Part shown: one piece after another, positions 11,328 to 22,755 of the stretch
Numbering within the stretch: position 1 is the stretch's first letter
Layout of the letters: each line of letters opens with the position of its first letter
Source: Malachius bipustulatus
Taxonomy: Eukaryota > Arthropoda > Insecta > Coleoptera > Melyridae
Direction: 5' to 3'
DNA length: 64,000 bases
NCBI GenBank assembly: GCA_910589415.1
Contig: OU342635.1
Coordinates: 12,028,001 to 12,092,000, forward strand
Program-made: the position numbers and the translations under genes
Notes under the pieces: model-generated
The model's input: the letters and a program-made list of their open reading frames with translations, nothing else
What the model was told of the DNA's origin: nothing
The model's database searches: none

Positions 11328-13028
11328 TACAGGATGTCCCGTAATTAGCGTGCAATACTGAAACATCAGATTCTATTTTCAAAAATATGAAAAAAAGTTC
11401 CTATAAAAATAGGTCGAGAAATGCTTCCTAAGGAGGCTACAGCCCCCGAAAGGGGAGCCCATGAAGATGGTTTTTATTTAATACCTCCGAACCCGTTCAA
11501 GATTAAAAAAGTGAAAATTTGGGAATTTATCAAACTTTTTATGGCCAATAAAATTCAATTACAACAATTTTAATATTTCTATTAGGGGGGTCAGATAGGT
11601 GAAGAGTGAGGTTAAAACCACCCTAACTTTTTTTGTACGTACTTCATGCCAGGATTTGATATCAGATTATGAAATGTTGAAGTTTTGTACACAAAAAAGG
11701 TCGTCTTCTTGAATTTCGATAACATGCACCGTTTTCGCTTAAAATCGATTTGGAAATTACCTTGCATGGCATAAAAATTCATAATGAAACACAACTAGGG
11801 GAAAAGTTTCTATTAGAAAAATATTCAACGTAGGCCGTGGATCACGGGATGTAATAAGTGACAGGTTGTTTGAAAATTGTGTTTCACACTAATTAAGTAG
11901 AATAAAAAAAAATTTATTGAGTACTGTTGGCTGAGCATGAATACCGACGATGATTTCCAAACCGAAGAGCTCCTACACGTCAAATGTTCACCCGCATACG
12001 TCAACGTTTAACGGAAAATGGCAATTTTAGACGTGCTCGCGGTCAGGGGAGACCTCATCATAGGAATCATGCAGTTGAAAATTTTTGGGCCCATGAAAAT
12101 CCGTGATTAGTATGACGGAAAAGCGTCCAACGTAGATTTTCAGTGAATTTATGGGCTGGAATAATAGGAGATCAACTAATCGGTCGAATAGAACTCCCCA
12201 ATCGCGCCTTAATGCGAATGGTTACGTGAACTTTCTCGAAAACAATCTCGGTAAACTATTGGAAGATGTTCCGTTGAATTTGAGAAACATAATGTGGTAT
12301 CAGCATGATGGGGCCCCACCTCATTATGCGGGTCCATAGCTTTGCCAGCCCGATCTCCCGACTTAAACCCTCTAGACTTTCATTTTTTGGGAGAATCTAA
12401 AAATCGAGATAAAAATGTAGCTGCCAATGAAATTAAAAGGAACCGATTCCAAATTTTGAGAGCTTCTAGAGCTCTGAGTCGTCGGGCCCGATTATGCGTT
12501 GACCAAAATGGAAATCATTGCTCAAGTAAAAAAAAAACCGACCAGAAACTTTTTCTCTAGTTGTGTTTCATTTTAAATTTTTATGCCATGTAAGGTAATT
12601 TTAAAATCGATGTTCAGAGAAAACGGTGTATGCTATCAAAATTCAACAAGACAACCTTTTTTATGTAAAAAACTTCAGCCTTTCATAATCTGATATCAAA
12701 TCCTGGCACGAAATACGTACAAAAAAAGTTAGGGTGGTTTTAACCTCACCTTCACCTATCTGACCCCCCCCTAATGGAAATTTAAAAATTGTTGTAATTG
12801 CATCTTATTGGCCATAAAAAGTTTGATAAATTCCCAAAATTTCACTTTTTTTATCTTGAACGGGCTCGGAGATATTAAATAAAAACCATCTTCATGGGCT
12901 CCCCTTTCGGGGGCTGTAGCCCCCTTAGGAAGCATTTCTCGACCTATTTTTATAGGAACTTTTTTTCATATTTTTGAAAATAGAATCTGCTGTTTCAGTA
13001 TTGCATGCTAATTACGGGACAGCCTGTA
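11328..13028 (+). mobile_element. Mariner-like element with ~480-bp inverted repeats
   Basis: Termini are TACAGGATGTCCCGTAATTA and its near-complement TAATTACGGGACAGCCTGTA. The inverted repeats run 11328-11809 and 12545-13028 and remain easily alignable by eye despite many substitutions. They contain GC-rich words such as GGGGGCTGTAGCCCCC. Between them is a degraded transposase on the plus strand. This is the only element in the window that links the TACAGG(G)TG-type ends to a transposase, so it is the best clue to the class of the other palindromes. Confidence 0.85.
11920..12540 (+). pseudogene. Mariner/Tc1-type DDE transposase, degraded
   Basis: Fragments of the transposase remain in shifting frames. 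An N-terminal helix-turn-helix part reads RQRLTENGNFRRARGQGRP near 12001-12055. The catalytic region includes WAG at about 12154, then an NGYVNFLENNLGKLLEDVP stretch at 12204-12278. It continues with the motif HDGAPPHYA near 12304-12330 (which carries a conserved catalytic Asp of the family) and ARSPDLNPLDFHFLG near 12346-12390. These motifs are typical of the arthropod mariner-like group. Stops interrupt at about 12105 and 12338, frameshifts are present, and the region is shorter than the ~350 codons of an intact transposase, so it is inactive. Its long flanking inverted repeats are unusual for classical mariners, which have ~30-bp ends. Confidence 0.8.
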
Positions 13029-15299
13029 TTGTTATTACAGCTTAGCTGATGCAAGAACTCTTTAATAAGCTTCTTGGAAAGGTAAAAAGAAAATTATAAT
13101 TTACTATATTATAAACTTTTAACTAGCTTTATAAAAAGTTAAACTGGTTAAGTTTGAATAAGTAAAATTAAATATCAAAGTGATATTCATGTTTCATGGA
13201 CTCTTGTTTCAATTTACTTGAAAAAAGAAAACTATCGAATAAAGGCTAGAAATTCGTGAATGGCTATACTTATAAAAATGTAAAACTTTTAATTAGGTCC
13301 CTACATACTTTTTTGGAACTTATTTATTTAAAACTTTAAATTGGATTCTCTATAGGTACTAATCAAAAAAATATATATGCATATGCCGCATAATAAATCT
13401 TAAATGCAAACAGTTTTCTTATCGGGACCTGTCAGGAGTTTTGTGATTGAATAAGGGTAGTGATGACTTTCATTACCCAGATCACGGCCGGCGGAGATGA
13501 TCGTCTTTTCCACGACCTCATCTAGTTTCCCGGTTTGGGTTCCCGCAGACCCCTATAATACGACCCTTATAAAACGTTGCCACTTTAATCCCTTTGCCAG
13601 AATAGCTCTTTTGAAACAACCTGCAAGAAAATATATCTTTCGATTATGATCAAATTCTATAAACCTTTAAATATAACACAAACTCATTAATATCGTTTGA
13701 ATTATTGTTGGCGCGAGGCTGCTGTTAGGGTCTAGTTGCATTATCCCATTTTCTTGGTGAAGGTAGTGGAGTTGGCAACGTGACACCGGCGCAGGCGTCG
13801 CGATGCTGGGGTTGAAGCGCCGGGCGCCATCCAGTCTGCCCAAGACGCCAGCGAGGACGAACTGACACCTCTCGCTGATTTAGTGCCCCAAGTGACTGTG
13901 TCAAGTGTAAAGTGTCCGTGTGAGTGTCCCCCGCCTATCCGCCTCCTGAATTCGGGTGTTTATTTCTTGGTAAAGTGTTGAAGGGGTTGAAATAAACTTC
14001 CAGAGGTAGGTGACTTATTCGATATTTTGAAACAACATAAGTATTATTATTATATTATTACCTCTCAAGTTTATTCTGAAGGAATTCATTAAGAAAAAGA
14101 CACAAGATTTTAGGCTCAATTTCTAAACTTATTTAGCTGTAAAAATGTACTTACATTCGAAATTTAGTTGTAAAGTTTGTGCGTAAGTTAACTTTCCGAA
14201 ACTTTTTTTTACATAAAACCATTTTTATAAAAAATTATTTATTTTTATTTCTTGTTTGTTAAATTAAATAACAGCAGATTACAAAAACATTTTCCAACGA
14301 TAAGTGATTAAATTATTATTCACACTTTTATTCCCTTAATCCTAAAATAACGTACCTACTTTTTTTTAATGCGCTTAAACTGAAAAAAAATATATATTTT
14401 AACTGTTTGGGTCCTTGATAACTCGTGGCAATAACAAACTTCATTCATTAGACATGGTTTCTCGGCCTTTCATTTTCCTTGGAGTTTTCATTATTATGAA
14501 ATGTAATAATTTTTTTTAATATTATACACGTAGATACCTATTATAATAGCGGGACCAACATTTATATATTCGATGACATTACTTTATGCCCTCTAGAAAT
14601 AAAGCAGGCTTTTTCTGACAGCAATATTACAATAATTTATGGGTGTGAAAAATGAAAACTGCCAGTTCTGGATTAAAATTTTTATTACATCGTTAGTACC
14701 TATTACCTATTCCTTTTGCTTCGCTTCGCTTACTGATATATTGTTTTGGCGAATGTGATAACAACCATTTTATCCCTTCGGAGATGAATGTGGAAAAATT
14801 TTGGCCTTAATGGTACTCTCGATGGCACAATGAGCGCCCTTATATCAATTTAATAGCAGCTGGACAATTATATGAGAAATAAACTGCCCAATTTCCGTCT
14901 TAATAGAAGCACCGCTTGAAAATGTTCCTTCTAACTCTTATTTTTGAAAAGTAAAGATATTTTCCCAACTTTCAAGGCTCTAGCTTTTGTAAAATCTTTA
15001 AATTCAGTTGAATTAATACCGAGAATAAATTCTAACATGTGACATATTATTATCTGCTCTAGCAATTTAAGTCCCATCTCTAGGGAATTCCGAACCTAAA
15101 CTTTAACACTTAATTTTATCTCGGAATTAATTACTAAAACGTTTTTAGCAGATTAAATCTACCACGAATGGAGCATTTGTGCTGAACTCGTGTTTTTTTA
15201 ACCGCTTGTTGGGGGGGAATTTAAGAGAACAATATTTTTTAGTGTCCGGAATCGATTTCTACGAGACATTTTTTCATAAATATTTTATGACATACATGA
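13029..15299. other. Mostly unannotated; contains one GC-rich block
   Basis: AT-rich sequence apart from the GC- and CpG-rich block at 13740-14005, listed separately. A run of CTTCG/CGCTT microrepeats lies at about 14718. No protein match was seen. Confidence 0.4.
13766..14005 (+). other. Possible untranslated first exon
   Basis: A 240-bp GC- and CpG-rich island stands out from AT-rich flanks and ends in a splice-donor-like CCAGAG/GTAGGTGA at about 14006. It has no TATA box and no long ORF. This would fit a CpG-type promoter and 5' UTR of a gene whose coding exons lie outside the window to the right. It is inference only; a GC-rich repeat would look similar. Confidence 0.25.
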
Positions 15300-16790
15300 C
15301 AGACAACGGACTCTAGCACAGGATACGCGGATGACAGGCTGGCTCTAGTTCCTAAACATTGCCTGCGATCGCATGTAGAAATATCAAAACATTGAAGAGG
15401 CTGATTTAACCATTAATCCTGCAAAAACAAAAATTGTTTTCTTTACGAGGATTTAAATCACACCATTATTTTGTAAGCCATCAATTTGCACAGGGAGGTT
15501 GTAAATATCTTGAAGTGATGAGGCACGAGAAACTGACCTGAAAGCCACAGATTGACAGAATAGTCACGAAAACTGTAACAGGCTCAATATAACATTTTCA
15601 AAGGGCAATTGGCAAAGACTGGAGCCTTCCTATGGTGTAAATGCGCCAACAGTAACAAACAGGCTGACCAAACTAGAATGGTTTACCAGTCTGTCAATAA
15701 TCAGCGAACAAGAACTACCTCTTCAGCTGCCCGGAATGCCATTCTGGAGCTGACCCCGTTTTCCATTTGGATAAAAAATAATAATACGAGGAAGCAGCCT
15801 TCTAACCAGGTGGGCTAATCGGTTCCAGAAATGATAATAGTTATACATTGGAGCAGGACCTTACGTGACAGAGCAAGAACTGGGAAGATCATTTCCCCTG
15901 GGATCAACCACTATGGTCTTTCACGCACAGGCATAAGCGATAGATCAGCCAGGATAGAAGAGGTAATATTATTCATGCAGAACGCAATTTATATACTCAC
16001 CGATTCCTATAGCCAAGCTGCTACAAAAGCGCATAGCTCACACAGGATTGCCTTAAGGTTGCCTTAATTCTAGGTAAAAAATAGGAAAAAAAAATGAAAT
16101 ACTCCCTCTTAGTTCAGGATAGGGAAAAAATGGACAACGGAGGAAGTAACCTTCAAACCAGGAGGACTCCAGAAATGAAAATAGTTAGGTACATTGGAGC
16201 AGGACTTTACGCCACTGGGTAAGAACTGGGGAGTCCATTTCTCATGGGATCAACCAAAACGGTCCTCCAAGCAGAGGTATATGACAAGCAGCCAGAATGG
16301 AAGAGCTAAGAATGGCCACAAGCCACAGAGAAGGCAATTTATATATGCAGCTGCCACAAAAGCACTGCGGCTCACAAAGGATTAAGTTCTCCGATGATCT
16401 AGAAACGTGCCGAGGCTCTGGACAGACAAGCTCACAATCCGAAGTTCGGGATCAGGTAAAAGTTTTATGGGCAGAAGCCTGGTCTTGGTCTAACAAAAGG
16501 CCTTCTAGCCGAGGAAATATAGAATCCATAGGGTGTCAGCACCAGGCTGCGGAGAGACCAGACTGCTCCTAACCAGCTCTGACAGAAGTAGGCTGGGCAA
16601 CATCATCGAAGTAAACTGAAAAGAGCTTAGACTATCAGTCTAGGTCCTCACTGGTCGTAACAGACAGACTATAGGGACTTCTATACCACTACAACCGAGG
16701 TGTATGAGAGGCGTTTTGACTCAGGGGCACTACAAAAGAAATAAATGGGACTCTAGCGTAAAGGGTCCTTGGATACCTAAACGCTTGTGT
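15300..16790 (+). pseudogene. Non-LTR retrotransposon relic (RT thumb and RNase H)
   Basis: Frame-shifted plus-strand translations show the end of a reverse transcriptase. INPAKTKIVFFT-like sequence at 15414-15445 is followed by KYLEVM and KPQIDRIVTKTV, matching the KxLGVxLD...LxWxxHI region, and then a DWSLP segment and an AILELTP-like segment. RNase H-like sequence follows twice: GAGPYVTEQELG...FPLGSTT at about 15850, with YILTDS at 15992, and again GAGLYAT...FLMGSTKTVLQAEVY at about 16195. The RNase H part is therefore tandemly duplicated with a period near 350 bp. Many stops and shifts make it inactive. RT plus RNase H points to the R1/LOA/I/Jockey group; the same architecture recurs at 51130-53540. 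Confidence 0.7.
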
Positions 16791-16815
16791 ACATAAACCC
16801 ATACCACTATACTTA

Positions 16816-17488
16816 TACAGTATGTCCCCGGATCGACTTTAAAAGAGGAAAAACTTTTTTGTTTTTGATTTCTCAGAAAATTTCACTCTTGATGATCTAG
16901 CCTGCTTGATTTCAAATCCCCAAAACAAAAGTTACTTTTTAGATAACTCGAACGGTTCTTGAGATAATATAATTTTTCTTCAATAATTGGAATTTTTTTC
17001 ATAATGTAATTAAATTTTTTCTGAAGAAATTCAAATAATCGTAACATGAAATGAAATTCTCAAAAAGGACAACTATTAATTTTCTATTCGAATAATGCTC
17101 CTCCTTTTTCTGCACAGATTTCAATGCGAGCTTTCCCAGTTCCGTAACATTGAATTAGATAAATTCTTTGTTGTAAAGTCAACATTATAGCATACAGTAG
17201 ATTAATTTGCAGTTCAATTGATTTGTTAGATTTGACAACTGCTGTCAGTGTTGTTTTTCAATGAAATCATCATACCAAGCTTACGTCTAAAAATTACGAA
17301 AAAAAATTTAAGTGCAATTATTGAAGAAAAATTATATTATCTCAAGAACCGTTCGAGTTACCTAAAAAGTAACTTTTGTTTTGGGGATTTGAAATCAAGC
17401 AGGTCAGATCATCAAGAGTGAAATTTTCTGAGAAATCAAAAACAAAAAAGTTTTTCCTCTTTTAAAGTCGATCCGGGGACATACTGTA
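16816..17488. mobile_element. Palindromic element with transposase remnant (673 bp)
   Basis: Inverted repeats of about 174 bp (16816-16989 and 17315-17488) start TACAGTATGTCCCCGGATCG. They are nearly identical, so the insertion is fairly young. The 325-bp middle keeps the last codons of a minus-strand transposase (listed separately). This identifies the element as an internal-deletion derivative of an autonomous mariner-like transposon. Confidence 0.85.
17084..17149 (-). pseudogene. C-terminal scrap of a mariner-like transposase
   Basis: The minus strand reads CYGTGKARIEICAEKGGALFE followed by a stop codon at 17084-17086. The pattern Arg-hydrophobic-x-x-Cys-x-x-x-Gly-Gly-x-x-Phe-Glu before the stop is the usual C-terminus of arthropod mariner-like transposases. 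Only about 21 codons are convincing; the rest of the gene was deleted. Confidence 0.55.
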
Positions 17489-17854
17489 GATTGTTTTGAT
17501 ATTAAAAAAATTGTTTAATTTGTTATAAAGTAAAAGTGTTGCCAAATAAACATCGAGGAAGACTCTCAATAATTTTTATTGTTGCTGGTAAATTCATATT
17601 GATATAAATTCGATCGTAGCATTCAAGAAACGGCAACTTCACGCCAAAAGGATTCACCATTTAGAGGAAATAACTGATTTTTTTATAATACAAAAAATGC
17701 AACAAATGCACACCTTTATCTTTAAAATAAACGTAATAAGAACACTACGAATTGCCGAAATAACATTATATGGGCTGGATTTAGATACGCGGAGAATAGG
17801 AGGAACAAAAAGTGCATGAATAAGAGAAAGGGAGACTTATTTGACAAGAATGGA

Positions 17855-17857
17855 ATA

Positions 17858-17890
<33 letters not shown>

Positions 17891-18690
17891 GAGCCTTTAT
17901 TACTAAGCATTGTGATATACAATACCTATTACTATGCAGGAGGCGAAGTCTAGCATAAGCTATTCTACTTAACCTCCTCTATTCTAAAACTATGATATAC
18001 CTACACCTATAATTAATAACTAACATTACGATAATAATACAACAACTAATACTACACTAATCTAAATCAGAGAAAAAAAAATCCCACAGCCCCCTCCCCC
18101 ACACTCCCTTAAAAAAGACCCCAAAACAAACAACCAAATTAATGCAAAACACAAATATTAACAAATATGGTGTATACATACGAAAACACAAATAACAAAT
18201 TTACTTAATGGCCACTATGTAACAATATTATGAACTTCCCTGCTTAACTAGTAATGATAACTTTACGTGATTTCTAAAATAACTTAGTGACCTCATTTTA
18301 ACATCCAAAGGAACTTCATTATAGACAAGTACAGCGTTAAATGTGAAGGAACGACGAAACATGGCCGAACTAAATTTAAGCAACATAAGTGTAAGACGAT
18401 GTCTAATATGCACACTATGTACCTCTCCGCGAAAAACTAACTTCTCCCTTAAATTCTTAAATACGATGGCGAGGAGGATGATAATATGCGGAAGACCATC
18501 ACCGACATATGAAGCTTGAAAAGATTCTCAACCCTAAGCCACTGCAGTTCATTTATTTTGTTTGAAACGTGGTCGTATTTTCTCAAGCTGTAAGTAAATC
18601 TGCAGCAAGCGTTTTGTATTTTTATAATTATTATTATATTATAAATAAGAAGGGGGATATCACACAACGAATATAAACTTCAAATAATTT
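17855..18690 (-). pseudogene. 5'-truncated CR1/Jockey-like retrotransposon (RT C-terminus and 3' UTR)
   Basis: On the minus strand, 18667-18449 reads through IQNACCRFTYSLRKYDHVS and NELQWLRVENLFKLHMSVM, and 18413-18228 through FRRSFTFNAVLVYNEVPLDV and FRNHVKLSLL. These match the thumb/connection region of CR1/Jockey-type reverse transcriptases (the R-KYDHVS-INEL-WL core, then F--S----A---YN-LP). A frame change separates the two parts. A ~340-bp 3' UTR follows, ending in a (TTA)n tail at 17855-17889. Upstream RT, endonuclease and ORF1 are missing, as is usual for target-primed copies that stopped early. Confidence 0.75.
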
Positions 18691-19689
18691 GTATTTATAT
18701 ATTTACATTGTTATGGTACCCGCAGTTGATTGGGTCGTATTCGTGAAAATCGTAAGAAAATTCGCCATCATATTATTTCATTTATTTTTTTGAGCTTTTC
18801 ATCGAAAAAAAATAATTGAATATATTATTGGTTATTTGATCGTCATGAAACTCATCGTAATCGTCAATTAGTCGTTAAAATCATCGCATCGTACTCGTTA
18901 ATTAGCCCTATATGACAATACATGGATGCATTTCATTATAAACAGGCCATTCGGCCGTGTTGTTTCAATGATTGCACTCACCATTTGGTTGTCTACGTTA
19001 ATTATTGTTGATGGTAAGATGATTTAGTCGAAATTACTCGAAATCTATAACATATCAGGTATACTTGGAAGCTATTTTACCGTGCCAGTTCTGATAGTCT
19101 TTACTCATAGGCAAAGTGAAATTAATATTGGCTATGATAAGTCATATGATCAGTCGATTTTCCAAAGATCCAGAACCTGAGAAGAAGTGTATTTTGCAAT
19201 AAAAAGAGATAACTTTTATTCTAAAAAGTATGTTGTATAAATTGTTCTCATATACATATGTGTAAGAAATATTTTATAAATTCAGATTTTCTGATTTGTG
19301 ATGCAGATTTGTATTGAACATTCGACATTTTGAATAGCTGATCTCCATGGTCCATGTAGTCACAGCAGAGCCGCCTACTTAAATATCTTGGCGGCGTAGT
19401 ACTCATCGAAGTACAACCAACTGATTTATTTACTAAATCATAGCTTTATTTACTTAGACTTAGTTTATAGTTAATTAATCGATACGAGTAATTTATGCTA
19501 ATAACCGAATGACCTGCAGAACTCTATCATGAGATGTTCCTACTAAGAGCTACTTCTATCCAATATTAACTGATTGAATACTTTTTCTCAGTAATTATTC
19601 TTCTCAAGCTCAAGAGTACCTTCAAGACTAGCATGAATTCTTTAGTCAATGCAATCTTTATTGAGACAATCAGGCTTTTAACTGAAAAT
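18691..19689. other. Sequence without recognisable features
   Basis: AT-rich; no ORF, RNA gene or inverted repeat that I can support. Confidence 0.4.
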
Positions 19690-20490
19690 CGATACGTCAC
19701 CTTTGAATTTGGTCCGCCACCTTGGGAAAACTGTCAAACATGCAAAGTTCTAGACATGTTTTTTTTTGAGGGTAGAACACGTTACTCGAATGTTCACAAA
19801 AATTGTTTCGAGAAATTTTTCCCGTCGTAAAAATCTGCTTTGCGCATACTTTTTAGCGGATTTTTCATGTTTTTTTCAAGCTTGCGTCAGTCTCGGAATT
19901 TCGATTGACGAATGGTCGCGCGTGCACCATTTGAAGTTTTTCTCCGATTTTTTTCACCCTTTCCGAAATACCCTTTAGAAAATTTCGATTTTTTTGCGAT
20001 TTTATTTTTGCGACGTTGACGGTTCTAAGGATCTGCGACATGTCAATATCCAACGACCCAAAGTACCCAAACCTGAAACGTCAATTTGACGGTTCGACGT
20101 TTGACAGTTTCTTCAAAAATAACCTCCGCTTACTCTGTAGCTCCGTCCTATGCAAATCCCTCCGATTAATTCGTCGCACTTCATTTTCATTTAGCTCCTA
20201 CGGCGTGTATCGGAGTGCATGGACATCGACAAAGAACGGCAAAAATTGGAACGGTTCGGGTTCGATCGGAAAGCTTTGAAAACGGATAAAAGCGCGACCT
20301 CCGCCGGTCCCAGACGCTTTGTTCTCGAGTTATCGACACTTGAAATTTTGAACCGAAAAAAACCAGAAAAATCGGTCTTTTTGGCCGCAGGCCGTGATGG
20401 TTACGATCTCCGAATTTTTAGCACAGAGGCAAAAAAATGATGAAGACGTTTTACGTGATAAGTCTTCGCGGTTCGCCTGTCCGTGTCTTT
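19690..20490. other. CpG-rich block of unknown origin
   Basis: About 800 bp are richer in CG dinucleotides than both flanks, with recurring words such as TTTTTTGCGATTTT, TTTCGATT and TTTGACGGTTCGACG. Open frames of 60-87 codons exist on both strands but none resembles a known protein. The composition contrast and edges suggest an inserted repeat, but no terminal repeats or target duplication are evident. Confidence 0.35.
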
Positions 20491-20672
20491 CATTCAGATT
20501 CCTAATAAGTATAATATTGTGAAAGTTTGTATAATTTAACCGACCTTGTAGCTGTTACCCTTTCCAAGATCCCAACCGAATTAATAACCACCCTGATGTA
20601 CATATACCCCTCTCCGATAAATAAATAAATTAGTATTGATTTCAACAATATTTTAAATATCAATAGTGAAAG

Positions 20673-20686
20673 CCCCCCCCCCCCCC
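20673..20686. repeat. Poly-C tract (C14)
   Basis: A run of 14 cytosines, rare in this AT-rich setting. It may be unstable in replication or sequencing. Confidence 0.9.
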
Positions 20687-20689
20687 TCA

Positions 20690-22369
20690 ATAACTTTCAA
20701 TAATTAGGAGCACCACAATAAGTTCAGTACTTATAACAAATAATTTAAAAGAAAATTCATTCAAGAAAAAGTAAAAATGTTTCTTGTAAACTTTCAAAAG
20801 TTATGAGTTGATACTTGACAGGAATGCTCCACTCGTGACCTAGATACCCTCTAGGTTTAGGGATTTGAGCCCCTTGGCGCTCTCTCTCAAGAGATAAGAA
20901 TTTTAAAGCAATTTTTTGTTTACATAGGTGGAGATCCTAAAAATAGCGCTCCGAAATCTTTGAACTTTGAAGCTGGAACTACACAATGAAATAAGATATT
21001 ACGGTTTTGTCGTGAGAGTGTCCAACTTGTTTACAGTCGTCCTACAGGTGACACTTTTAAAATATCTCAGCTGGGCACTTATTAATTTTTGTCATCTCGC
21101 GATTCAATGAAAAGAGAAACTAAAATAATGTATTAAATAAAAAGAGACCCTTCCTACCAAGTATAATAATCATGATCAGAGAGTTTATCTCTAAGTAGAA
21201 GTTACAAGGCATGAATTAATGATTTTCAAACAATAGGTAAATGTTTTCTCTCAGTATAGGAAAGTTCTGCTAATGGATAACTCCCGTCACTCGAAGACCT
21301 ATTTCAATCGGCTTAAATGGTTTGCTAATTCAAATAATTAAAAAAAACTGGGTTGAGCAGCTTACACTTACGTATGCTTTGCTTATACGAGTATCAGTAT
21401 AGTTGAGAACATTCCCTCAAGTTTTCTGGTCGGACAAGCATGATCTGTCTGATACGTTTGAGAGTAAGCTCTTTCAAGAAAACTCAACATAACACGTTGA
21501 CTAACATCTTCCTTTTATTTAGCATTTCAGAGCTTTAACTACCCTCTCGGAGGTGTTCGTTTACTCCTGCACGCTTATCATATTATAGAGGAGCTTTTTT
21601 AAGAATTGACTATTATTTTTGTCTTCAGAAGGTTGAATCAGTTGTTATTTAGATGCCCTATATTATATGAGCTCGTGTGCCCACAATACCTTAAGGGTGA
21701 GCTAGCTGAAGACAATAAAACTGAGCGTTTGCTAGACGGCTCTATCTCCACGCGTAATCTAAGAACGATTTATTATTTTCTGAGTAACGTGTTGAAGTTC
21801 CTCGTTTATATTGAATTAATGGTGTGTAAGTGAAAATAGAGAAAGTTATATTAACAAGAAGTGAAGACCTAAAACATTCATTTAGCTACAGTTTAATTTA
21901 ATTATTGCTCTCTTCTTTTTATTTTTGATGCCTACAAGTTCGTCGCAAATATCTTCAAAAAATTCAAAAAAGGCAAGAATAATAAAACTAAGGTTGAAAA
22001 TTCATTTTGACCAGAAAAAAAAAACCAAAAAATAGAACGAATAATGTGAGAAACGGAAGAAAAGGTCTACAAACTAGGCCGATAAAATTGGTAGGGCCGC
22101 CATGTGAAAACCATCCAGGACTGACCGGATCGTCATTGATAACTTAGAAAGAGTGAAGGGTCTCAAACGCCTTAAAACGATAAACTTGAGCTTGACTAGT
22201 GATGATCGATTGTTCTTACATCTTGATTGATTGCCTTACTTAATTCATCATTCTGCATGCCTAATTGACTTAACGAGTCGTAATTCATTTGCCGTTACGC
22301 ATTCTACAGTATTACCCATTTTACCCATTATTCTATATCACACATTATACAGTTTTGGCCTTGACAGTA
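20690..22369. other. Sequence without recognisable features
   Basis: AT-rich, with only chance-level reading frames. The last 140 bp may belong to the RT relic that follows. Confidence 0.4.
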
Positions 22370-22755
22370 TAGGTACACTTATATCTTCCGATATCCTGGA
22401 TGCGCGAACGTTTATCATCGACGCACATTATCGCACAGAGAAAGAAATCTCAAAACTTAACAAACATCTACAAAAGACTCTCGTTTGAGGCGATAAAAAT
22501 CAAGTCTAGTTTAATACTGAGAAAGACAAACCTGTTATTTTCTCCAAAAAAGGGCAACGTCTTGGAGTCAGATATGGTAATGGTGGGCCGCTCTCTTCCT
22601 CCATCGACATCTATTCGTTTGCTTGGTGTGAGCCTGGAAGCGAACATGTCTCGGTATGACCATTTTGCAGGTTGGCGAGGAGTGCTAAAACAAATAAAAT
22701 AAAAAAACAAATAAAAAACAAAACAACAAAAAATAAAAATAAAAAGAAATTATCA
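22370..22755 (+). pseudogene. Reverse transcriptase scrap with A-rich tail
   Basis: Plus-strand frames give EKEISKLNKHLQK, then RKTNLLFSPKKG, then STSIRLLGVSLEANMS. This is the segment just after the YxDD box in CR1/Jockey-type RTs (a helix, a KTxxxxF motif, and the I-x-L-G-V-x-L core). At least two frameshifts occur within 300 bp. It runs into an A-rich stretch (22688-22753). No YxDD is readable upstream. Confidence 0.6.

Noticed and set aside
16590..16640. GGGCAACA word resembling the HDV ribozyme joining strand
   Set aside because: No P1, P4 or GGC-AA partner around it, and it lies in readable RNase H-type coding sequence.
17855..17889. (AAT)n as an independent microsatellite
   Set aside because: It lies at the 3' end of a minus-strand CR1-like copy and is better explained as its tail.
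22552..22570. Second GGGCAAC word
   Set aside because: It lies in the RT relic reading frame with no surrounding ribozyme helices.
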